64,000 nt of DNA from Malus domestica (lineage: Eukaryota > Streptophyta > Magnoliopsida > Rosales > Rosaceae), in NCBI RefSeq assembly GCF_042453785.1, contig NC_091670.1, positions 36,839,501 to 36,903,500 of the forward strand, read 5' to 3'. Under the pieces are notes generated by a model, which saw nothing but the letters and a program-made list of their open reading frames with translations, was not told where the DNA came from and did not search any database. The position numbers were made by a program, and so were the translations under genes. Positions 1-12,381 of this stretch are shown in pieces. Each line of letters starts with the position of its first letter. The first letter of the stretch is position 1.

Positions 1-132
1 TAATTATGTTCGTTACTTCTCATGCATGTTAGTATGGCATCGTCACCTTCGAGTGTCGACCAACACGTGCTTACCCTGTTGATCAGTGAATATCAAGGTC
101 AAGCATGTCAATTTGGTATCTGCGTCCATCAC

Positions 133-590
133 ATACACTGTTTATGAAATTGAACGGTACTACACTATTTATTGGTCCAGTTTCATAAATAGTGCCTAGT
201 TCTTTGTCCACTTTCATAAATAGTGTCTAGTTCTTGGTCATGTTTCATAAATAGTGTCTAGTTATTGGGTCCAGTTTCATAAATAGTGTATAGTAATTGG
301 TACAATGTCATAAATAATGTCTCTTTCTTGGTTCAGTTTCATAAATATTGCCTAGATATTAGTTCATTTTCATAAATAGTGCCTAGTTCTTGGTCATGTT
401 TCATAAATAGTGCTTAGTTCTTTGTTTAGTTTCAGAAATAGAGTATAGTCCAATTTCATAAATAGTTTTCACCTATTGGTTTAGTTTTAGAAATAGTGTC
501 TAATTCTTGGTTTCGTTTCATAAATGGTGTCTACTTAGTGGTCCAGTTTCATAATAGTGTCTCATTCTTGGTTCAGTTTCGTAAGGTTTG
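133..590. repeat. Minisatellite, about 28-30 bp units
   Basis: A tandem, diverged repeat whose units centre on the words GTTTCATAAATAGTG and TCTAGTTCTTGGTC, repeated about 15 times with substitutions and small indels. Copies near 360-420 and 180-290 are the most regular. No coding potential is seen. It looks like an old minisatellite and ends where the phrase GTTTCGTAAGG breaks the period near 580. Confidence 0.85.
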
Positions 591-1138
591 AAACTTAAAC
601 CTTGTTTGGTCTTGTAAAAGCACCCATTGCGCAAAAAACGATGAGCCCATAACTGATCCTTTAAATCGAAACCTTGAGAAGATTATGTTCTCAGTAATTA
701 TATTTGAAAAGCTATTTTCAATTACCAAATTAAAATTCCCTCACAAATTTAACATACCTACAATAATTAAACGTAGCTCTCCATCCAATTTCTTGAGCTT
801 GAGTGTCATCTTAAAGAAAATTTTCCTTGTGCTCGTAACACAAATGGTACACCACGTGTTATTATGTAAGTGATGGTAAATTTAATTTTTTATGTTTTAA
901 TTTTTCAACACAAAAATCTCACCACCACTTATATAAAGACACCTAGTTTACCGTGTTATGGGCATATTTAAAAACCTCTCGTCATCTTGACTACTATTGA
1001 GAAATATCACCACAAAAATAAAACTGGGGAGGAGAACATGACAGAGTGATGTGCAAGGCAGACAAATGAACATAGGAAATAGAGTGAGTGAAGATTAAAA
1101 AAAAACAAGAGAAATGGTTCTGATGATTTAAAAAATAC
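591..1138. other. AT-rich intergenic DNA, nothing recognised
   Basis: A 62-codon ORF at 685-873 has no recognisable domain and is not supported as a gene. No repeat, tRNA or promoter signal stands out. Confidence 0.5.
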
Positions 1139-1355
1139 ACAAAAGGATCATCTCCGGATCTTTTATGTAAGAATCCAAGGGATCAATCAATTTTGTCCGT
1201 TCATTATACATTGTGCGGTTAGAAATCATTTTAAATTTTTTATTTAAAGTTGAATATAAATAGTACCTAACGAAAACTAATCACATGATGTACGATAGAC
1301 GGACACGATTGATTGATTCCCTGGATCCCCACAAAAAGGATCCGGATCCTTTTCC
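1139..1355. mobile_element. MULE-type MITE, 217 bp
   Basis: The two ends are imperfect inverted repeats of about 80 bp: ACAAAAGGATCATCTCCGG at the left against GGAAAAGGATCCGGATCC read inward from the right, continuing through a shared AATCAATCAAT segment. The element is flanked by a 9-bp direct repeat AAAAAATAC at 1130-1138 and 1356-1364. A 9-bp duplication with long TIRs is the Mutator-like pattern. The family assignment is inferred; the TIR and TSD are seen directly. Confidence 0.75.
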
Positions 1356-1500
1356 AAAAAATACAAGAGAAATGCAAGTGATGATTAAAAAAAAGCAAGA
1401 AGTTGCAATGGTTGTTTTGTTGCTTCCACCGACATGGTTTCCACCAAAGAAAACATTGGGCACAGTCCACTGGCTGGTACGCTCATGCGCGTATGGTAAG

Positions 1501-1804
1501 TGTTATAAATAGGTAAAATTTAGAGAGATAACCTTTACTCTGGACAGAAACGAAGCAATTGCAGATTATTATACCAACACAAGCTGTTGCAGAGGGAGTA
1601 ATGTATATTATTGCTATTAGATGTTTTTCTCTTCCAAGTCTCTTCTTGATGTTCTCACTTATTTGAACAATCTAAGTGCTCTATTTATAGAGCCACTTCA
1701 ATGGAAAATTACAAAAGGATTACTATTTAGCTTGTGAGTTTATACTATACACATGTGATACTTTACTATACACATGTGGGCAAACATACCCACTATTTAC
1801 AACA
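1501..1804 (-). repeat. 3' LTR of Copia element 1
   Basis: This 304-bp copy starts TGTTATAAATAGG and ends TTTACAACA as written on the plus strand. It is paired with the copy at 9152-9455 at about 97% identity, differing by substitutions only. Confidence 0.95.
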
Positions 1805-2258
1805 CTCCCCTTTGGATGCCCACATATCAGTATCAGTTGCCTCATTAAAACCTTGCTTGGAAAAACCCAGTGGGAAAAAACCATAGCGAAGGAAAAAGAG
1901 TACAACTTTACCTGGATGGTATTGAGTATGCTTATGTTGCCTCGTTAAAACCTTGATAGGAAAAACCCAGTGGGAAAAATCCTAATCGAAGGAAAAAGAG
2001 TACAACATGCATGTATCATGGATGCTCCCCCTAAATTGTATCTCCCCCTGATTTCGCATTCTTCAAATTTGTAAGTCAACATAATCCGATTCCCTGCACC
2101 AACTTCTGAAATGTGCACTTTGGTAAAGATTTGGTGAACAAGTCTGCTAAATTTTCATTGGAACGGATTTGTCTGACTTCAATAACTTTACCCTTTTAAA
2201 GCTCATATGCATTGAAAATTTTTGGAGATATGTGTTTAGTCTTATCACCTTTAATGAA

Positions 2259-5200
2259 TTATTCCTTCATTTGGGCGACACATGCTGCATTATCTCCATG
2301 GATGACAGTTTGAGTGTCTGTCTTTGAAGGTAGACCACATAAATTCCGGATGTGATGGATCATTGATCTTAACCAAGAACATTCACGGCTTACTTCATGT
2401 AAAGCAATTATTTCCGAGTGATTGGAAGATGTAGCAACTAGCGTTTGCTTCGTTGATCGCCATGAAATTGCAGTATCTCCATAAGTGAACACATATCCAT
2501 TTTGTGAGCAAGCTTTATGCGGATCGGAGAGAAAACCAGCATCTGCGTATCCAACAAGGATCTGATCATTTATGGGCTTGTCTGAGTAGAAGAGACCCAT
2601 ATCTGTTGTCCCACAAAGCTATCCTAGAACATCTTTAACTCCCTTCCATTAGCACAATGCTCGATCTGCAGGCCGAGACAATATTTGGTTTTTCCAAGGT
2701 CTTTCATTTCAAATTCACTTTTCAGATAGTTAGCAGTTTTGTTGAGCTCTTCAGGGGTTCCAACTAGGTTCATATCATCGACATATAATGCCACTATAGC
2801 AAATCCAGCATTTGATTTCTTAATGAACACACAAGGGCAGATGACATTGTTGGCATATCCTTCTTTAATCAAATACTCACTGAGACGATTATACCACATT
2901 TGCCCAGATTGTTTCAGCCCATACAGTGATCGCCTTAATTTGATTGAGAACATACCTCGTGGTTTGTTAATTGCTTCAGGCAACTTAAGTCTTTCTGGGA
3001 CTTTCATATATATGTCAGTATCTAATTCTCCATATAGATATGCGGTGATGACATCTATAAGTCGCATGTCAAGTTTTTCTGAAATCATCAAACTTATTAA
3101 GTAACGGAACGTAATTGCGTCCATTATAGGAGAGTATGTCTCTTCATAATCAATTCCAGGTCTTTGTGAAAAACCTTTTGCAACGAGTCGTGCTTTATAT
3201 CTTGCAATCTCGGTTTTCTCATTGCGTTTCCTTATGAATACCCATCTGTAACCTACAGGGTTCACACCAGGCGGGGTTTGGACTACTGGTCCAAAAACAC
3301 TTCGACTTTCCAAGGAATTTAATTCTGCCTGGATTACATCTTTCCACTTAGGCCAATCTTGTCTCTGTCTGCATTCATCAACAGAGCGGGGCTCAATATC
3401 ATCACTTAATATAATTTCAGTGCCTATTGCAAATGCAAACATGTCGTCGATGATTATTTCATTTCGATCCCATAATTCATTAGTACATGCATAATTTATG
3501 AATATTTCTTTGCTTTCATGTACTTTTGTCTCTTTAGGGACATGTGTCTCATCAAGGACATTTTCTTTTTCTGGAAGTACAGAATCATGAACTGTGGATT
3601 TATCATTCAATTTCTTTTCTTGAATGATATCATTTGGGTTCAACTGTGCCCTTATCTTTCTCTTTCAATGGGCTGAATCTTTTGAACCTGGGGGTCTACC
3701 ACACTTCAGGCGTGCACTGGATGAATCTTTTGCTGCCACTTTATTTTGTCTAACAGGGACATCAATTCTTACAGGTGCGTTTGCAGCTGGTATATGTGAC
3801 TTTGTCATTTTCGAAGCATCATTAAATGCATCTGGCATTTGATTAGCAATATCTTGAAGATGAGCGATCATTTTCACTTCATTTTCACATTGAGTGCTTT
3901 ATGGATCAAAATGAGATAAGGTGGGAACAACCCATGTCAATTCTTGCCGTTCTTCTGGAACGGTCTTTTCTCCCCCTAACCTCGGGAAAACTGTCTCATC
4001 AAAATGACAATCAGCAAAATGAGCTGTAAACATATCACCAGTCAAAGGTTCTAAATATCTAATGATAGATGGTGAATCAAAACCTACATAAATTCCCAGT
4101 CTGCGCTGAGGTCCCATTTTAGTTCGTTGTGGCGGTGCAATAGGCACATAAACAACACAACCAAAAATTTGTAAATGGGAAATGTTTGGCTGTTGTCCAA
4201 ACACGATTTGTATTGATGAATATTGGTGGTTGGCTATGGGTCTCAATCTAACCAATGATGCAACATGTAATATGGCATGTCCCCATGCAGAGACTGGCAA
4301 TTTCGTTTTCATGAGCAGAGTGCGGGCTATTAATTGAAGCCGCTTGATAAATGCCTCTGCTAAACCATTTTGAGTATGGACATGAGAAACAGGATGTTCA
4401 ACATCAATGCCCAGTGCCATACAGTAATCATCAAAGGTTTGAGACGTAAATTCACCAGCGTTATCAAGTCGAATGGACTTAATGGGATGATCTGGGTGTT
4501 GGAAATATGCCCTGAAAGTCAATCTTTGGAAGAAACCTTTCAGGACAATTGAATCGATGTATGGATGACTCTTATACATCAAATGGCAAAGATACTAATT
4601 AGGACTATCTCAATAAACGATATATGTCCTAAATAATGTATCCATGGACAATGGATCGATTGAAGAAGTAATCTAATGATGTTAGACTACAGAGACCTTC
4701 TTCACACAACCAAATGTCCAAAAAGGTTCCTGGTCATTGGATTGTCGGAGGGATACTGGCAATGCTTAGACCGGTACATACTGTGTCTGCTTCAAATGGA
4801 AGGATGGAAAGTCTCATCTCATTCGTGTTGTGACACTAAGACAAGTATGTAGGTGCTCATTAAGGGAATGAGTTCACTGAACACAATCGAACGAGAGTAC
4901 TTGCATGGAGGTCTACTCACATGTCAAGCAAGTAACTCTCATGGTTGGAATAATGTAAGTAGTCCTTTGACCTGAGGCATCGTCGTTGTCTTGTGGTTAA
5001 GTACTTGATCTTTGATTATGTCAAAAGTCACTCTATCAGAATGTCAACGGCATAGTTGGGGTTAAGCCACTTAGTCATGAAGGCAAGTGTATGCGCAACA
5101 AGGAATCTCTAATCCTCGATAAGAGAGGAAGAATACTCTAAGATATGATTCGGGAATCTTCGGCCGAAGTATCGAGCGTAATATAGGAAAGCGTTCCTAT

Positions 5201-8200
5201 ACGACTCAATTGAATCATATAAGAATGAATAATCACATTAGGGGTTTGACATAATATATCCATACCCTAATAATGTGATTGAGAGTATTGTTTTAGAGAA
5301 TGATCGAATTACATTGTAATTCCAACTGAATAGGTTCTCCGAATAAACTTCTACATTAGCTTGGGTAGCTATGACATATGGTTAGATGTCACTCATAGCT
5401 TGTGAGTTCTTCTAGATGATTAAATGTAGTCGTCAAAGAAGAAAGGTGAATTAAAATGAAGTTTTAATTCACTAAGTGATTGAATTAAATATAATCAATT
5501 GGATTGATGCCAATCACCTCACTACCTTGCTAATTAGAACCTAAAAGATTGTTCACCAATACACTATTGTAGTGAGTAACTAATGGATGAAGGAAATAAT
5601 TAATTGGATTAATTAAGTGTTGTGATTAATTTAGAAAGTCTAAAGAAATCATAAAAGCGATAAAGATCGTTTTTGGCTTAAAGAAACGTTCGGGTTTAAT
5701 TGGGCCCATTGGGCCTAAACCCATTGGGCTTTTATTCAAGCATTGGATGACTTGAAATAATAAAAGCCCAAAGCCCAAACAAATAACAAAGAGGCCGGCC
5801 ATTTTAGGTGTGGAAAGGGTGAGATATTTAGTCAAGTTGTTGGCTAGGTTTCTTTTGTCTATATAAGGAACTTTATAAGATATTGTTCATTAGGGTTTTT
5901 GTGTGGTTAAAAACAACAAAGAGGCAAAAGAATATCTCTCTAAGAACTACACAAAGGCCGGCCACCTTGGGTGATTTTACTAACATATCTTTCACCCTTT
6001 GGTTATTCCTTCATCCTTCTCACTACACTAGTGGGTGAGGATCTTTAGAGGTTTCCTACTTTGGAAACTTGAAGAGAACCTAGGAGCACTCATTCTATCA
6101 AAGTGGAGGAGGCAAGGAGGGAAGCTAGGCTCAAGGAGTTCAAGGAACAAAGGGCTTGGAGGTGGTCCATCCTTGGTCTCAAGTCTAGATCAAGAGGTAT
6201 AAGACTAAACATTCACTTTGTTCTTTTCTCTAAAATTTTATTTGATGCATTATATATAAACCTATGAACCTTGAAAGGGATTTGCATGACTATAGCTTTG
6301 ATAATTTGTTATAAATGCTTCCGCTGCTTTCGTATATTAAATTTGATTTGTATATGCATGATAGTCATTATGAAATCCCATCCATGAATCTCATAGATTT
6401 CCCTTCACTGGGAACTGTGCTCACAACTTAATTATCTGAGCAAGAAGTCTCGCAAAAGCTACATTTCGAGTAGACAATAGGCAAACATGTGACCATCGGG
6501 TAGATGCATCAACCAAAACCATAAAATATTGAAATGGTCCACAAAGTGGTTGAATAGGTCCACAAATATCCCCTTGAATTCTTTGCAAAAATGATGGGGA
6601 TTCATCATCAACCTTTAGTTGTGATGGTCTAATTACCAACTTCCCTTGGGAACAAGCTTTGCAAGGGTTATCATTTGAGACATCAATGTGTCTGCTCAAT
6701 AATGGATGTCTACTAGAGTTGGTAATGATTCTACGCATCATGGTAGATCCTGGATGACCTAGACGGTCATGCCAAAGCATATAAACCTTTGAATCAATGA
6801 ACTTCTGGTTCATGACAGTATATGCCTCAACTGTCTTTATGTATGTATAATATAATCCATTCGATAAACCAAGCAACTTCTCCAATATACGCTTCTGGGT
6901 ATCATTGGAGGTAATGCATAAATATTCCACATTTTCTACACTTTTCGTTTCAATGTGGTATCCATTTAGACGTATGTCTTTAAAACTCAACAAATTTCAA
7001 ATGGATCGTGTAGCATATAATGTATTCTTTATGGATAATATTGTTCCATTTAGTAACATAATCTGGGCTTTTCCTGAGCCTTCAATTACATCGGATTGCC
7101 CTAATATTGTTGTTACCTTTACTTTTGCAAGTACCAAATTCGAGAAATACTTTTGATCTCGAAGTTTTGAGTGCGTGATTGCATTGTTTGCAAGACAAAA
7201 TTCTCCACCATTGCTCTTGTTTTGAGAATAACCATAATTTTTATCCATGTTCTCTGAGTAAAGAAAAAGCAGTTTATTCATACTAGAATACTACTTTTAT
7301 TGAATTGAAAATGCGAGCATTAAACCACAAGTACAAATAATAGAAGTACATTAAACATAAATAATTCAATCGGACTCATAAACTTCATTCCCTCTTTCAT
7401 TAATAAAGTCTGTAGCATCCAAGTGGGTTGTGTTTGACTGTCCTGATAAATTGGTCACTGGATCAGGGGTTTCCATTGGTTAAGCCTGATCGAAGAAATT
7501 GATCTCGACACCCTTCTCCTTGAAGGAGGCTTGATACAGCTCCACCAGATGCTTTGGGGTGCGACAAGTATGCGCTCAATGTCCGTTGCCACCACACCTA
7601 TGGCAACCTCCTTCAGGATTTCTATAAGTGTTCACATGAGCTTTTCCTTTCTGGCGATTTGCATTTTTAAAGCTCGGGCCTGGATTATGCCTTGGAACCT
7701 AGTTGTGAAACTGGACACCATGGTTCTTGCCTTTCCCTTTCCACCGGCCTTGCTTGTGGCCACATCCTCATTTGTAATTATTGTCACGGGAGTATATGGT
7801 ATTCCTTTCAAGGGAAGCAGCATTCACTTCTAGGAACAGTGTTGATCCAGTAGGTCGGGAATTATGGTTTTTCATCAGGAACTCATTGTTCTGTTCAGCT
7901 ACCAAGAGCACAGATATCAGCTGGTTGTATTAAGTGAAGCCTCGCGCTCTATACTGTTGCTGCAGGACCATGTTAGAGGCGTGGAATGTGCTGAAAGTCT
8001 TTTCCAATAACATCTCCTCAGTAATAGTATCCCCACATAGCTTCATCTGAGAGGTAATTCTGAACAACGCCAAATTGTACTCAGCCACTGACTTAAAATC
8101 CTGGATCCTTAGGTGAGTCTAGTCATAGCGAGCTCTTGGAAGAATCACCGTTGTCTGGTGATTGTATCTGCTTCTCAAGGCATTCCAGAGGGCTAACGGA

Positions 8201-8421
8201 TCTTCAACTGTTAAGTACTCACTCTTTAGTGCCTCATCAAGATGGCGACGAATAAAAATCATGGCCTTTGCCCGATCTTGAGAGGATGAGCTGCTATCTT
8301 CCTTAATGGTATCTCCAAGATTCGCTGCTTCCAGATGGATCTTGGTATCCAGTACCCAGGTAAGATAATTATTTTCAGTAATGTCCAGGGCAGCGACATC
8401 AAGCTTTGCCAAGTTTGCCAT
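2259..8421 (-). pseudogene. Copia gag-pol polyprotein remains, element 1
   Basis: Gag begins with MANLAKLDVAALDITENNYL at 8421. It is interrupted after about 100 residues by TAG where the family has Trp, and the knuckle CHRCGGNGH near 7560-7605 carries a second Trp-to-TGA stop. GAG-pre-integrase (HDRLGHPG, with C-x2-C downstream) lies at 6993-6421. The integrase is then split by the 4513-6423 insertion and resumes with IRLDNAGEFTSQ at 4510-3899. RT at 3643-2624 keeps YKARLVAKGFSQ and the catalytic YVDDM. RNase H at 2600-2259 keeps GYADAGF but loses the usual segment of about 110 residues that joins it to RT, because ELKMF runs almost directly into MGLFYSD. Not functional. Confidence 0.92.
4513..6423 (+). 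mobile_element. Solo-LTR-like insertion nested in Copia 1 integrase
   Basis: About 1.91 kb splits the integrase frame exactly between the codons for ...AQIIKL and RAYF.... It begins TGAAAGTC and ends GTGCTCA, the TG...CA form of an LTR, and has a TATA-like TCTATATAAGG at 5859-5869 with a long region downstream. It has no coding potential. I see no clear 5-bp target duplication, so it may be a solo LTR formed between elements or may have decayed ends. Plus orientation is inferred from the TATA-like box. The boundaries are good to about 10 bp because the interrupted protein defines them. Confidence 0.65.
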
Positions 8422-9151
8422 TTTCTTTTTTGAAAAAAAAATGAGGTGTGTAAGAACTTGCAATAATATGTGTTCTAGAGGAATATAGTGTTAGAACTTC
8501 TGGTTCTTACAAATTTTTTATCTTCAGGCCAAAATGTTAAATTCTCGAAACTTCAGGCTCGAGATTTACATAATTAATGAGAAGGGCAATTGTATCGCAC
8601 CATTCTCATCGAAACAAGTACAGGATGAGCGATTATTCCGCACTACTTTAAACAACAGGAAAATTTAAATATGTAGAGCAAGGTGGACGATTATACCGCA
8701 ACACCTAAAATTGCGATAAAATTTAAATATGTAAAGCAAGGTGGGTGATTATTTCACACCACCTAAAATTATGATAAAATTAAATATGTAAAGCAGGGTG
8801 GGTGATTATTTCACACCACCTAAGATTGCAATAAAATTAAATATGTAAAGTTAAATATGCAGGATAATTAGATCTGCAGTCCAAGATAGGCGATAGAACC
8901 GCACAATCTTGGATTGCATAAATAATCAGTGGGTTAGTAGTCAATATCTACACCAAACAAGAAATCAAAGATATAAGTAACTGTTAGTTGGAGAACTAGA
9001 AGTAAACATGGTGCAAACAGTTATTCGCGAGGGTATATCCAGTAATTGAGGCAGAGGAAGAAGAAGAACAGTAAAAACCTTAGAGGAAGCATATTTTTTT
9101 TCTTTCGGTGAAGGGAAAAGAGAAAATGATTAGAGAGTCGTGCTGATAACG

Positions 9152-9455
9152 TGTTATAAATAGGCAAAATTTAGAGAGATAACCTTTACTCTGGACAGAA
9201 ACAAAGCAGTTGCAGATTATTATACCAACACAAGCTGTTGCAGAGGGAGTAATGTATATTATTGCTATTAGATGTTTTTCTCTTCCAAGTCTCTTCTTGA
9301 TGTTCTCACTTATTTGAACAATCTAAGTATTTTATTTATAGAGCCACTTCAATGGAAAATTACAAAATGATTACTATTTAGCTTGTGAGTTTATATTATA
9401 CACATGTGATACTTTACTATACACATGTGGACAAACATACCCACTATTTACAACA
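9152..9455 (-). repeat. 5' LTR of Copia element 1
   Basis: The partner of the LTR at 1501-1804, with the same length and termini. Because the coding strand is minus, this is the promoter-bearing LTR of the element. Confidence 0.95.
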
Positions 9456-9460
9456 GTAAG

Positions 9461-10440
9461 TTTATTTTTTTTATTTTTTTTTCTTTATCATTAAATAAAG
9501 TTATTAGATAGTTTTTTGTTAAAATGCAAAATTTTAAAGTAATTTTCATTTGCTTTCCTTACCAATAATATATCAATTCAGTGAAAAAAGTGCGTCGGCA
9601 AGATCACCTCACCAAAAAGAATATACCTAACATGGAGCCAGCGAGGACGTAGAAGGGCTGTGCTAGTTGAAGATTGTTTTTTTTTTGTTATCCGTGTTCA
9701 ACAAAATCTGAAAATTAGGGATCTGCTTTTACTTGTGAATGTCTTCGTTGCGACAACTGGCTAGGAGTCGATAACACATCAACACAAAATTAAAAAACTC
9801 GCCAGGAGAGACCACAAAGAACCTCACCAAAGCACTTATTGACGAAAATACTTAAAGGAAAAACAACTACGTAGCAATCCAAAGGAAGGAGAAATGCTAG
9901 GAAAAGGGGAAGAGGGACTCCTCCTAAGAATGTGACACGTGGTGGTGGCTTAATTATGGTTACAAATTAATTTAGTTTATCCTATAAAGTTTGAGAATGT
10001 TTAAGAGAGAGAAGCAAGATTTCTGAAACTGATATTTGTCTAAGTAACAATACAACAATTTTGCTAGAAATCTAATAACAAAGTTACGTATTGCAACAGT
10101 AATTAAGTGAATAATAATTGTTACTTTATTAGGCTATACTTATAACAGTTAATATTCACTTAAATAGTAAACTGACATGACTATTACTATTCGCTCTCAA
10201 CTCACAAAATTTATTTATTCTTAATGTATAATTTATTATTTAGCAAATACTGAACGAATGAGATTAATTTAGAATATTGATTATGATTTTCCACGTGTCT
10301 ATGTTTATGAAAATCATGTTTAAATTTTCGAGTAGATTTCGGTTGCTCTCATTATGCTACGTATCATCATTTTACAACTATATCTATCATATATCTTGTT
10401 GAGTTTTTCAAGTAGATTTCGATTGCTTTCGTAGACAATG
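9461..10440. other. AT-rich intergenic DNA
   Basis: No ORF with recognisable content, no clear TIR pair and no RNA gene seen. It separates Copia element 1 from the LINE remnant. Confidence 0.5.
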
Positions 10441-10922
10441 AAATAAGAATGTAGAAAATAGAACATTGTATCAATGGCGGAGCCACATGGAGACTAGGGT
10501 AGTCCAGGGCCCATCCTGGAAATAAATTTATATCGATTATGTAGTAATTTTTGCAATAATGTGCATGTGGTGTGTGTTGGTATGTCGTCTCCCTCATGAA
10601 GTCGTCCAGATATCTATGACGATTAAACCTTGCCTCCGTGCCTCCTGCCTTTTCCCAATCCCACATATATTCGTTGAAATCACCTCCACATATCCAAGGA
10701 ATGGTAGAGGGGTAGAAATCAATAATCATCCCACGCCAGAAGGCCACCTTTGCAGCTCTGTATGAAGTTCCATAAACCCCAGTGAAACGAAAGACAAACT
10801 GGGAATCCTTAACACAACATTGAGCATCTATAAAATGTTTCGATGAATCCACACCTTCAACGTCAATCGAATCATCCCACCAAATACTTAACCTTCCAGC
10901 CGTTTCGATCGGAGCAACATTA

Positions 10923-11156
10923 GAGCAAGCCCACCCCTAAGGACTTTGTGCCAGCACCTAGCGCATTTATCCATTCAATTGAACAGTAATAGACCCCAGT
11001 GAACAGTAATAGGCCAAAGCATCTCCATCCCTAAAAATACGCTGGCACCCAATCTATCTAATATTATATTATTTTATTCATATCAATTAATATTTTATCA
11101 TTTATTTTATTTTTTATTTTTTCTTCTTTCTTCCTTTCCCTCTCCGATCCTTTCTT

Positions 11157-11199
<43 letters not shown>

Positions 11200-11654
11200 T
11201 CTCTCTTTTCCAGCTCACTCCCGTGAGCTCTCCTTCTCCTTCCTCTTCAAAACCTTCAATTTCTGCACGCCATCCACCCTTGCATCTCCGACGCCATCCA
11301 CCCCTGCATCTTCGACGCTGTCGACGCCGTCCTCTTGCATCTCCACACCTCCGACGTCGTCGCTTCGTCCTCCTGTCGTTCTCCCTCCGTGGTTCATTCC
11401 CTCCCGACATCCTCTCCCGCCTCGACCAGCTTCGCTCCTCAGCCTCCACAACAACTCCCTCTCTGACGTCATATGCCCTCCGACGTCACACTGACGTCAG
11501 ATAGGCCGGTCCCAAGGTCTGTCGATTTTAGGCTGGCCTGTGAACTGGCTTGGGCTGGGTGCCAGTCGATTTCACAGGCTGGAGTGAATTGACAGGGTGC
11601 CAGCCTGGTTTTTTGACTGGGTGCTGGGCTCTCTTCTTCCCGGTGGAATTGCTC
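10923..11654. mobile_element. PIF/Harbinger-type MITE, 732 bp
   Basis: The ends GAGCAAGCCCACC and, inward from the right, GAGCAATTCCACC form imperfect TIRs. The 3-bp duplication TTA lies at 10920-10922 and 11655-11657. Removing the element restores continuity of the LINE endonuclease, so the boundaries are exact. TTA duplications are characteristic of PIF/Harbinger. Inside are the repeated phrase GAACAGTAATAG (10981-11015), a CT microsatellite and several TGACGTCA-like words near 11460-11500. It has no transposase. Confidence 0.82.
11161..11208. repeat. (CT)n microsatellite
   Basis: About 20 CT dinucleotides with one CCC interruption, lying inside the Harbinger-type MITE. The charged or low-complexity ORFs on both strands here are artefacts of this tract. 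Confidence 0.95.
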
Positions 11655-12381
11655 TTAAAGCCATGCAGAAAACGCATCCGCCTTCTAACTCCTTCAATTC
11701 TATGGTATTTCATCTTTGTTTCTGATAGAAAGATCACAGAGGGCCTATACTTTCTTATTAACCCATGTAGGGCTCTAACTACCGCGTCTGACCTAAGACC
11801 ACGGCAGTTCCAAAACAAATGAATCATGGCGACCGTGCGGCTGTTGAAGGCCAGCCGCCACCACTTCGGGATGAAGTTCCCGTTATTTGCTCCCTCCCAC
11901 TCAATTTTTTTATCTTCTCTGCTACTTTCCTGTTTCCCTCCACAACGTTCTCCTATTCAATGATGGGTTTGCTTATTTTCATCGGAGCCTGATCCAACTC
12001 AATGCCTCATACCTCCGCAATCCTTTTTGTTATGCTGCTTCCTGCTTTCTCAATCAGATAAGGGTAGTGATTAAGCTGATTCTCCCTGTTTTCCAGCATG
12101 GGTGCGACTGGCTCCATCAATTCATTCCCCAGAACCTCCCCTCTTGTTTGAGAATGTGCCACCTCGGTTAGCTCTTCTATTATCATTGGAGGAATCCTTG
12201 TATTTCTGCTAAACAGCTCCAAAAAGTAAGGGTGTTGTGAACCCAATAGCCCAAAGTCCATCATCACATGGTTGGTCCTTAGTGAGTTTGTGACATTCAC
12301 CATCCATTGGGTCGGATCAGATGGCTCACGCATTTTCCTTTTAGCTATTATATGTCATCGATTTTGATTCTCCCTTTTATC

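Larger units (their letters stand above)
1501..9455 (-). mobile_element. Defective Ty1/Copia LTR retrotransposon (element 1)
   Basis: Two 304-bp LTRs starting TG and ending CA bound the element, and the 5-bp duplication GTAAG lies at 1496-1500 and 9456-9460. Coding pieces on the minus strand read gag, zinc knuckle, GAG-pre-integrase, integrase, reverse transcriptase, RNase H, which is Copia order (integrase before RT). The LTRs differ at about 9 of 304 positions, so insertion is not very recent. A polypurine tract (CCAAAGGGGAG) abuts the 3' LTR at 1805-1815. The sequence just inside the 5' LTR (CGTTATCAGCACGA) only loosely resembles a tRNA-Met primer site. A 1.9-kb nested insertion and several stops make it non-autonomous. 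Confidence 0.95.
10470..11827 (-). pseudogene. LINE endonuclease domain, split by a MITE
   Basis: The N-terminal piece (11827-11658) reads FWNCRGLRSDAVVRAL and SVIFLSETKM, the usual start of the exonuclease-endonuclease-phosphatase fold. It is interrupted at 11654 and resumes at 10922 with APIETAGRLSIWWDD, FTGVYGTSYRAAK and the catalytic-region motif WICGGDFNEYMW. Similarity ends near 10540, before the conserved FTW.N segment and the downstream RT. The role in a live element is nicking target DNA for target-primed reverse transcription; here it is inactive. Confidence 0.88.

Noticed and set aside
10470..10540. Start of a separate SINE or DNA element (GGCGGAGCCACATGG)
   Set aside because: The phrase resembles repeat-associated sequence, but no second end, TIR or target duplication could be seen, so it is only mentioned as a possible replacement of the LINE 3' half.
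11114..11504. Arg/Glu-rich and Pro/Ser-rich ORFs on both strands
   Set aside because: They are translations of the CT microsatellite and flanking low-complexity DNA inside a MITE.
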